The notes beneath the pieces are model-generated. The model saw only the letters and a program-made list of their open reading frames with translations. It made no database searches and was not told the origin of the DNA. A stretch of 64,000 bases of DNA from Lepiota brunneoincarnata. Lineage: Eukaryota > Basidiomycota > Agaricomycetes > Agaricales > Agaricaceae. Where the stretch lies: NCBI GenBank assembly GCA_023014365.1, contig JAEBUN010000001.1, forward strand, positions 1,674,001-1,738,000. Reading direction: 5' to 3'. Of this stretch, positions 55,318-64,000 are shown piece by piece. The translations under genes were made by a program, and so were the position numbers. How positions within the stretch are numbered: the stretch's first letter is position 1; every line of letters begins with the position of its first letter.

Positions 55318-57395
55318 TCAGCGAAACACCATCTCATAGCGAGGAACGGTTCTCTGTTTAATGGGGATGGTGTGAAATCAGAATTAACAGACAAAAAGGT
55401 GACACTCACAGTCAATATTTGTAGGAGGTACTTGCCTACCCTGCGCCTGGGATATGGAACAACCGTGTAGCCATATGAATTACGGTTGCACCAGAAAAAC
55501 GCCTTGTTGTTCCTCCGTCCAAGGATATACGAGAAAGTCGGCTGAGCAAGCCGAGCTCCGTATGTCCGATCGATACCGTACGAGAGTAGACTGCGGTCAC
55601 GTATTGGATGAACAATTTTGCTACGCAAGGACTCGGGCATCTAGGGAAAAAAATTATGAGAAGGCCGAATTCATGCTTTAACGTATCAAATCAACATACC
55701 TTCTCTATTATTGTCTCGAGTGCGCAAGATGGCATTCCATCGAAATCGAGTGTCAACTCTCCGAATATGCATAACTTGTCGAAGCTGAAATCTACCAGTG
55801 CAGAGGCAATCTGGTCGTCAAAGGGCAATAGGTAACAAAGTTTAAAGAATCCGTTGACTAGGTCTTGATAGGACGTTGCACGCTCTGCTGATTTATACGC
55901 CGGCCAGAGCTGACCTAATGACCTATCGGATTCGTCTGCCGGATTACAAACAGGGTGATTAGGAGAGTGCACAAACAAAGTCAAGGTTTATGAAGCTACT
56001 CACAATCTACCAGGTCCACAGAATGAATATCTTTGAGTCTTGACAACAACTCCGTTCTTAAGGCGATTGCAGGATGATCCAATATGCAGAAATCTTCGGA
56101 AGAGGCTCTGTCACCGAGAAAGTCCATGAAGGAGGAGTGATAGAATAAAAATGCGCGTTCATCCTCCACCCGTATGAAGGGGTTGAGAGCCACGGAAACC
56201 CTTTCAAACTGCGCCTTTGAGATGTTCGCGAAAGAGAGGAGGCGTTGGCGGGAAAGGGCGGACATCCCAAGGATCCCAGCCAAGAGAACCCGTTGTGCTG
56301 GTAGCAAGAGCTCAGCCGGAATACGCTTCATAACCAATGAATATAATTGGTGCAACCCGCAGAGAGGTCGTGTTGGATGTGACTGAGTTGAGAGTCTCGG
56401 AAGTCGTAGAATAGCTCGTAGATTGTCTTCAGGGTTGTTGGGTTGGTCGATGAATTGGATGGCAGCACTGGCATGGATGAAAGAGCCTGACGAGAGGTCT
56501 AGGAGAGCTCGGATGTCTCGTTTCGAAGGCCATGACAGAGGTAATCCGTACCTCTGTCCAACCTTCCTTAATCCTTCCATTATAAAAAGGTCGAGTTCGT
56601 TATCCAGATCTCGTGTTGTAGCCATCTCGAGCTGGAGAGTACAGGACTGTACGCTAGGGGAATCGAAGGCGATGAGAAGCTGGGGCTCAGGGCGCCCAAA
56701 GAATAGCCAGCGGAAGGGAGTACTTCGATCTCGAACAGACCGCGTGATAACATCGACAATGGTTTCTTGTGCTATTTCATCAACACATTCGTCCAGGCCA
56801 TCTATGATGATGACAAATTCGCTCGGGATCTTTCCTTCATCTTTCAAAATCCTCAGGGGAAAGACAAAGAGGTCGAAGAACTGTTGTTGCAGCGACTTTT
56901 CGCCAGAGCCGGGATCTCGTCCGATACTAGGGTCCACGACGTCAGCGTAGTGATTGTCCTTTAGGGCAAGCTGCTGAGATATCGATGTGAAAAAGACGCT
57001 TGGGCTATTTGTGTGATTAACACGGGAAAAGAAGAATGAAGCGCCTAATTTGGTCCCAAGTACTTCAACGCAGGATCGAGCCAGAGCCGACTTCCCAACA
57101 CCGGGGGGGCCACACACCCAAGCGATACGCTTAGCACGAATGGTGTTACTCATGCTCCATTGTGCGAGCTTCGCGAGATACCTCTGACGTGTTCCTGGGT
57201 GACACCGTTGCAATCTATGATGAACATAAGAGTCGCCAGCAGCTTCCAGAACAGAAGACTTGAGAGGGGTTCGTAGACCTGTCGCTAGATGTTAAATAGA
57301 AGTAAAGCGTGGAAAGATATTTACATGCCCGATCCTTCACTGCTATCAATCTCGCAGGTTTCCAGGTCAACGAAGATGGCTTTGGGGGGGGTCAT
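55318..57395 (-). CDS. NACHT-domain NTPase, NLR-like, without C-terminal repeats
   Basis: After a short N-terminal region (SSLTWKPARLIAVKDRA, VLEAAGDSYVHHRLQRC) the NACHT core follows: Walker A WVCGPPGVGKSALARS, SFFFSRVNHTNSP, Walker B SEFVIIIDGLDECVDE, RWLFFGRPEPQL, then LPLSWPSKRDIRALLDLSSG and YHSSFMDFLGDRA. Two more exons carry ATSYQDLVNGFFKLCYLLPF and YPRRRRTVPRYEMVF, ending with TGA at 55318. Such STAND proteins act in non-self recognition in fungi. No ankyrin, WD or TPR repeats are seen. With ATG at 57395 the frame breaks at once in a run of eight C (57384-57391); with seven it reads MTPPKPSSLTWK into the gene. Confidence 0.85.
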
Positions 57396-58800
57396 TACAA
57401 GGTAATTCGCATGGATTTCCTCCAAGAAGGTCGCCAGGTATTAAGTAGAGGTGAAGGGTACTCCAAGGGCGGTTGTAGCGGGTCCCGAGGCTAAAGCATA
57501 GCCATCCTCGATCCGAGTTAAAAGCCCATTCCATCCCCATTCTCGTCGGCCATATCTGATCTGTGGTATAAATAACCAGCGCGCACCGGTATCAAAGGGT
57601 GATCATCTTCCGTGTTCCAATTTCGATTTTGTGGTTCCCATGGCGGACTATTAACAAGTGCCATCTGCCGGGGTTTGGCCATCTGGCACGTCAGACCATC
57701 ATCATTTAGTTCCGCCTTGCCGCAAACGTGTAGAATGTGAGTCAGGCGCCATGTTGTATTCTTGGGGTGGCAGATGGATGGCAGTCGAGTGTCGGGATAA
57801 GAGCGAGGAAAAAGGCGACAGTTCAGTGTCGGGCCGCCCCAGGGCTCATGTGGGGGCCCATCAATACCCAGGGGTCGACACTGTTGGACGTTGATTGACC
57901 TGGGCGCTGAAACATTGTAGGTGTCTCATGACCGTTTTTTTCTTTGAATTCAGCGTTTATATACCACTATAAGCAAACTGGTGGTAAGACGCGGTGAGTC
58001 CACCGTATCAATAGATCGGCTCCATCGCGTAGTGAAATATCTACAAGGGTAAAAGGTCCGAAATATCTGTGAAGATTTCTGGTATAGTGATATGCTCTAC
58101 ATGTCAATGAAATAACGTCCGTATCGCATGGTGGCAATAAGTGGAGAAGGTAATAACAGATTAATAAAAGGAGTATAATAATTGTTGTGAGAGCCGGATG
58201 GGGCGGGCAGTCAGTCCTGATTAGGCCCATTTGGTTCCTCTTCCCCTGGAGCTTGGTCATCATATGGTATGTCATTGATAGCCAGTTTTCGTATAGGCCC
58301 CAGATTTGTCCAGGAAGGATGTTAATGTCAATATGCCGTCCTTAGTGCCTAGGCTGTTCGTATAGAAGGCAGGTGCGAAGAATATCTCATGACTGGGGAG
58401 GAGTCAAATTACTATTGTGCAAACATAGAATCTACAAGCTCGGAATCGAAGCCGTCCTCATCCTTCTTAGGAGCACTTTTCTATTGAGGACCTGACCATG
58501 AAAGCTGGTACTATTGTACCAGCCCACAAGCAAGACCACGTAGGGGTATCATGGCCAATGAGGAATCCCTGTAAGAATAACAATGCTCAGTCTCTCGTTG
58601 TACGCACGAGTACTGAGGAGAGCCTAGCTACGTGTCCGTATTCTAAGTAACCAGCTCTACTGAATTGTAATAGAAAATGAATAAACAAATTGCGCGACCG
58701 CGACATATCAACATAAGTTCATGTCCAAACAAAAGGCTAAATAAAGTCCAGACAACGTCGCGTTGGCTGTCCGCTGGCTTACGAAATTCATAGTCCATTC

Positions 58801-58834
<34 letters not shown>

Positions 58835-59733
58835 CGCGAACCGGCACAAAGAGGATGGTAGTACAATCAGCAAAATCGCACACCCTTCTGCCGTCACATT
58901 TGATCCGTTCCTCTTGTACTTTTGGCTCATTCTCGTTGGAAGACCCTTACTCCACAGGTTCTCCTCTCCATTCTGGTCCCTTCCCCTTTTATTCCCCTTC
59001 GTCACAGCTCAGTACTGTACTTTATATTAATATATAGTGTTAATCAGAAGCATATCTCATGTGCATGGCGGTCCCCTTTCAACCCTTTTAGTCCGCTCAC
59101 AAAGGTCAGGGGGCCTAAGTTGGGAAAGAATCAACCCTTTGGACCCTTCTCCGCTTATTTCCCCTTTTGTAGGGTATGTGTAATTTTCCTGATGTAAAAG
59201 GTGAAGAGAGGATGTCGTCAACTGTCTATCTTAACGCACATTGGGCTATCAAGACACTGTCACCTCCTTCCTCAGACCAAACGCCAACACCCCTCGAAAT
59301 ACTGATAATAAAGGCAAAGTCGTCAAGAGTTTATCGTTAGCAAGGAGAAACCGATCGGGCTTTACGCCAAGTATAAACACTTAGGGTGGAAAATCTCCTG
59401 GAATCATATGGCATCAGCCTGGCCTGTCCCCAACTTCCACTTCCACGACACTCGTCCCCCAAAGCCGCCGTCACCCGAGATATGGTATTGCTACCTCGGC
59501 TCTGCACTCTACCCGGAGTGGAAGTCCAGGGAGTTGAAGTTAGTGCGGGTCTATCGGCATGGGGAAGAACGCCCCAGCAGCATATGGACTGATATTGTTA
59601 GCCCTGGGATACTGCATCTCGGGAAAGCTATCAAAGCTGCTAAAAATATTGACGGGATCCTTTTATCACACATTCTACTGTACAATTCACAAATAGAATC
59701 AATCCGTTGACAGCTAGTTCGAGCGTCAGACTT
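57396..59733. other. Long stretch without a supported gene
   Basis: Frames at 57967-58275 (minus, with a hydrophobic LTTIIILLLLICYYLLHLL) and 59408-59710 (plus, FHDTRPPKPPSPEIWYCYLG) are the only protein-like pieces; neither has a recognised domain or clear splice context. Confidence 0.35.
58804..58831. repeat. (AG)n microsatellite
   Basis: About fourteen tandem AG dinucleotides. Confidence 0.9.
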
Positions 59734-62372
59734 TTACGCATGTCCCAACAAGCTAATCTTCATAGGCATCGACGGCGCCGTGATAACATCACCTTCAGCG
59801 ACGGGCGCAGCAATGGCAGTCATCCTCCAATTGATTTTCTTGTTACCACTCTCAAACTTGAAATTGCTGAGCAGAACTGAAAGCACCACCTCTACAAATA
59901 TGCCGTTTAGCAAAGTCGATGGACAAGAATCTATCCAAACCTACTCATTTCGAGCTGTGAGAACTTGAATCCACTAGATTAACCGGGGCCACCGGTCAGA
60001 AAAGTCTCCGGCTCGTAATCTGTAAGGGGACACAAGGCACTTACATGCAAGCCCGACTTCCACCAAGGAACGTCATCCTATCCTCACCATTAGTAAACTT
60101 CCAAGCTCCTGGACAAAAACATAACAATCGATTCCACTCACAAATGTGAATAAATCCCAGGCATATGCGCCTCACCCACTGCATCCGGAAGGGGTGACAA
60201 CCACCTCTCTGGCTTCCATTCATACGAATCGGGGCCCCACATGTCCGGGTTACAATTGGCACCCATGACAGAGAGAAGGACCGTGGTGCCGTTCGGTACC
60301 ATGATTTCCGTGATTTCTTTTCCATCGAGACCTTTGGCTGGTTTGGATAGTGGAAGGATCATATCTTTACGTGCACTGTGTGAATGTCAATGAGTATGCC
60401 GGAAGGGGGGGCTAGATACTCAGATTCCTTACGTCCGAATGGCGGTAGTCAGTGGAGGATACCTAACCATACAGTCAATACTAGGAGGCCTGATGTAAAT
60501 TAAGACCTTAGCTCACACTCGAAGGGTCTCGCGGCAAACTGCATCAAGGTAAGGAAGCGAAACGAGCTGATCATAGCTCAGCTCTCCGTTCTTCCTTGCC
60601 TCTAAGAGTTCCTGACGTAATCTCTCTTGTGCATGCGGATGTGCAACGAGCAGATGGAGGATACGAGAAAGAGCAGAGGAGGTAGTATCCATTGCAGCAA
60701 AAGTGAGTGATCTGCGGGTTCCATTGAAGCGATTATCTCGAAGGGTGAGAGGAGTTATACGTACGCAACCTAAGAGCAGGATCTATAAGTCAAGAACAGA
60801 CCAGTGTAAAAGCAGCCGCACCTGCCCGAACACTTCTGCATCCGACAGCCGATCCTCCTCATTCGCACTTGCGTTTGCCCTCACTTTTAAGCAAACAATT
60901 CGATTCCCGTACCATCTCCCGAATGACCAAAGGAGGGGGGAAAAGCCACTTACTCATAATACTGATAATATCCTTCTTGAACTCGGTCTCACCCGCTTCC
61001 ATAGCCCTCTTCTTTGTCTCGTAAATGTCGAGCGCAGTTTTTTGCATCGTATCCACAATGTTCTTGAGGTCCTGTACCCATTGAGAAGGAATATGTTCCA
61101 CAACCCAACGTTTGACATGCGGAAAGTCGAATTTGATGGCGAGCGGGAAAACATACTGGGCCAGGACAAAACCGAGTGGGCCAGAGGCGAGGCCACTGGA
61201 ACACCATCGTGTTCATTTGTTCAAAGTAAGCAAAAGGGAGGTATGAGGTGTGCTCACCCAAATCGCTTTACTGAGCGACTATACGGGCTGAGATCCGTGT
61301 CGCCTGACAAGGAGTCAAAAGAGTACCCCATCCCGCTTTGTCCAATCAATTCGAGTGCAGTACGCGTCATCCAATGTAGGATATCAATTTCTTGCGGACC
61401 GTTCTCGACCTTGCTCGCGATTGCCTTTCGAAGCTGAGGGAGACATGTTATTACTTGAGTGAGTGTGTTTTCAATTGAAAAAAAATCAATACATTACCCT
61501 TTCGGTAACTTCGTAGAAGATGGGCGCTAGAAATCGATATGAGTGCCGCAGTTTGGGCTGGTTAAGGCTGGGGAAGACGAACTCATGCTACGCATATGGG
61601 CAATGGAGAAGACTGGGTTGAGCATTTTCCTCTGTTTTCTATGCTGTTCGCCTATCATCCTTACTCGTCAACAAGCTTCTTGGTGAACTGTGGTTGCGAC
61701 TACGAACCTAGCGTCGACAACAGCCCCTCTCCAAAGTAAATTTTGTTCGATCTAGAATCAAGCCTCTCCCGTTAGTACTCGCATTCTGTGCGTATCGTGC
61801 TACTCACGCGATAAAAGCTGGTGACTCTTCGTAGACATTTTGATCCTGAATCCAGCCAGCAACCAAAGGCGATCAGAGGGTTGATTGTACCACATAACAA
61901 GACTCCATGCCTTGACAAGAATGTGATGAAGCGCCTTGGGATCAAAGAGGAATAGGCAGCGTTCCTTGGAAGGGTAGATTCGCATATTGAAAAATCGGAG
62001 ATTTGGCAAGCGACAACAACGCTTACCCCAAGTATGCCTTTAATTTTCATCACATTACCATCTACAAGCGACCGATCAACGAGATTTCTACAAAGTGTGG
62101 ATGTTTGGGAGAGTCTGCATACATCGTTCCAAAATGTCGTGATGGAATTTCCAGCCGTTTGTGTCGAATATATCAAGAATATTCCCTATGACAATAAATC
62201 AGAGCTTCTGTGCAGGTTTTCGACAAAAGACCCATGTACCAGTGAGGAATGACGACGAGGGCGGTCCAGGAAGATTATCCAGTGGCGAATTGACAAAATA
62301 CTCCCTAAAAATCTTCCACAAGACCCACGAGAAGGCATATATAACCGCAGCCTGCACCAACAACGAGGCCAT
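59734..62372 (-). CDS. Cytochrome P450 monooxygenase
   Basis: About 17 introns in 2.6 kb. Start MASLLVQAAVIYAFSWVLWK, a membrane anchor, then LDNLPGPPSSSFLTG, GNVMKIKGILG, FDPKALHHILVK, GEQHRKQRKMLNPVFSIAHM (C-helix), LELIGQSGMGYSFD, the I-helix FAAMDTTSSALSRILHLL, the K-helix ETLR, ERWLSP, the haem loop MTFLGGSRACIGFKFSQLEM with the cysteine ligand, and a C-terminus ending at TAA 59734. An ER-bound oxidase is expected; substrate unknown. The I-helix has AAMDTT where AGxDTT is common. Intron 61846-61910 appears to use a GC donor. The joint just before the I-helix is not resolved. A TATA box at 62439-62445 puts the start at 62372, not at the upstream ATG 62417. Confidence 0.9.
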
Positions 62373-62438
62373 AGTGAGGACGTAGACCTGAGGGTGATGG
62401 TTGGGGCGCCGATGCACGAAGGATGAATTTCAGAACTC

Positions 62439-62445
62439 TTTATAC
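62439..62445 (-). promoter_or_regulatory. TATA box of the P450 gene
   Basis: TATAAAG on the minus strand, about 70 nt before the ATG at 62372. The expected start of transcription, about 30 nt downstream, lies after the ATG at 62417. Confidence 0.6.
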
Positions 62446-63394
62446 CCCCTGAGAACTGTTAACGATCCGACTGCGTGTTCGCCCCGCTGACAATTTTTGT
62501 GTACGTCACCTGCATTTTGAGTGCAGCCCGTCGAGGGTTCTCGAGGGGCGGAGTACGGCTGTATTTTTGGTTTGCATCTGTCACGAACATCCTGGCAAAC
62601 ATTTCAAGGGTAATCAGCATTGATCACAATGTACTGTACCATGGTTGCCTAGGGTTGCCTTGATCGGAGTGTGAGAAACAATGCGAATGTGGATATGCGT
62701 GGAAACATGCTTGATCACGCAGAGAAAGGCTTGGGAGTACCTTATTTCTACCCCATCCTGAAATCCCAGGGCTTCTGTCTTGACTCAGGACCAGGCATGA
62801 TTTGTGTACCACACTATGTCGCTATTATACATGCATGTGCCAAAGTGCACAATGATCAAGAAATTCTTGGAGTGTCCACAAGAAAGGTATTTTCAAAAAG
62901 TCAACCTACATTATATTGAGTGAATGGGGCCAGCAAAGATTGTAGAGAATATCTGTCTACTCATATGCATAAGTATCATAGGCAGAAACACAAGAAATAA
63001 GTCTGCTCACCTCAGTAACTCATGACATGAGCATTGGGGTGTCTAATGGCAAGCTACAGTTGCAGACAACCAAACATCACAAAAACAAAGATGAGGTTTT
63101 ATATGCATTGCTTGCTGGTATACTGTTGAAATCTTCTCAAGAGGGTGTGGTACGACAACGAAGTGTATTCACGAGAGGGAGACAACAACGGGGTGAGGAG
63201 TAAATGGACAAGTTGCCTGCTAGTACGCTACATGTGTATATCCCTTCTACAACGTGGCCATCACAAGGCGATCAGGTGACCTCCACATTGGCATTCCGTC
63301 AGTTTGCCGGAATCCTCAATTCCAACATATACCTGGGTCAAACTCAGTGTCAATGACATCCTAGAATATTTTTGAGTCAAGTTGTACATAGGGG
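62446..63394. other. Gene-free stretch entering a second CpG-poor zone
   Basis: No supported gene. From about 62.75 kb on, CpG becomes rare again, as in the left repeat island. Confidence 0.4.
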
Positions 63395-63470
63395 TGTTGA
63401 AGTTCAGTTCAGAATTTTGGTTCAGGTTCAGCCTCTGGTCTGCTGGTTCAGTTCACAGTTCAAGCTCAAA
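63395..63470. repeat. GGTTCA hexamer array, second copy
   Basis: Imperfect GGTTCA/AGTTCA repeats as at 20021-20125, on the same strand. Confidence 0.65.
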
Positions 63471-63552
63471 GATGAGAGGCCTGAATGCATCTGAATGCAT
63501 TTGAATGTGTTCAAACCCATAAGTCAAAGCTTTGCAGTAAACAGGGGACTTA

Positions 63553-64000
63553 CAACAAATTTCCCAGTAAAAACAGGAAGATTGACATATATATCAGAGA
63601 TGACTGCAGGGATGGGCTAGTGGTTTTTGCCATTAAATAGCCCTTGTCAACACCTCTCAAATGTGCTGCTTCATGCCCTGAATGACCCATCCCTTCTCTC
63701 ATCATTATGTACTGTCAACATCTACTACATTCATTGCTCATTTTTTGATCTCACACTGCTTCATTCCTCATGTTACTACCACTGTTCAATGTGTATTCTT
63801 GAGTGCTTTCCAATGCCTTATTGAGCAGCCTGAGAAACACTCTTTCCATGAAATAAAACATGTTTTTCTTGCATATCACCATCCCCACACAGATATCTCT
63901 GTTCTGGGGCCATTTCTCAATGCTTGGGACACACTAACTCGCATCTGGAAGGTCTCTACTGTACCCTTCCAATGAGCTCACTCACATCTGGCTGACTTAG
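63553..64000. repeat. Dispersed repeat, copy 2 (partner at 18861)
   Basis: Aligns with 18861-19300 and runs to the window edge. Nearly free of CpG; sites that are CpG in copy 1 are TpG or CpA here. Confidence 0.8.

Noticed and set aside
57967..58275. Minus-strand frame with a strongly hydrophobic stretch
   Set aside because: No domain, no splice context, and the hydrophobic part arises from AT-rich DNA.
59408..59710. 100-codon frame just downstream of the P450 gene
   Set aside because: Some protein-like composition but no recognisable family or promoter; mentioned only under the intergenic region.
1..64000. CRISPR arrays, tRNA genes, bacterial operons or riboswitches
   Set aside because: None seen; the gene structure is eukaryotic throughout. 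A tRNA scan could not be run here, so a missed tRNA is possible.

Overview
This window is nuclear DNA of a filamentous basidiomycete. Genes are cut by many short (about 45-65 nt) GT-AG introns, several families are fungal, and some features (DUF6533 membrane proteins, CorA-like GMN proteins, NACHT NTPases, intron-rich P450) point to Agaricomycetes. A Rhizoctonia/Ceratobasidiaceae-type genome is a reasonable guess but is not proven here.

Layout. (1) 1-1283: 3' part missing of a secreted S28 serine carboxypeptidase (minus). (2) 1.4-20.2 kb: a repeat island strongly depleted in CpG, with a broken MYND-finger gene whose 5' part is repeated as an inverted arm, two decayed copies of a multi-pass membrane protein gene facing each other, three solo LTRs, a 1,041-bp Tc1/mariner-derived foldback element, and one young 8,191-bp Ty3/gypsy chromovirus (7975-16165) with identical 386-bp LTRs and a CAGTC target duplication, inserted into one of the membrane-protein copies. 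The same kind of repeat DNA returns at 63.4-64.0 kb. (3) 20.2-46.6 kb: ordinary genes: aldo-keto reductase, MYND protein, NAD(P)HX epimerase, DUF6533 membrane protein, MFS transporter, a Nop12-like nucleolar RRM protein, a second DUF6533 gene and a 3' fragment of a third, ORC6, a CorA-like membrane protein and a phi-type glutathione transferase. A probable mitochondrial insert lies at about 38.56-39.98 kb. (4) 46.9-55.1 kb: a tandem duplication of about 4.2 kb carrying two copies of an unrecognised membrane protein gene. (5) 55.3-62.4 kb: a NACHT NTPase gene and an intron-rich cytochrome P450.

The most interesting material is in the chromovirus. Its presumed 5' mRNA end is complementary over 12 nt to the sequence next to the 5' LTR, as in self-primed Tf1/sushi elements. 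Its reading frames are stacked in a single frame around isolated stop codons (ORF0-TAG-Gag; protease-TGA-Pol-TAA-ORF3). Around it, paired repeat copies differ mostly by CpG to TpG/CpA changes, a footprint of cytosine methylation. Several otherwise good genes (NOP12, GST, NACHT) carry single-base frameshifts, some in homopolymers, which may be assembly errors or real decay.

No tRNA gene, intact rRNA gene or CRISPR array was recognised. Exon boundaries given here were read by eye from splice sites and conserved protein motifs.
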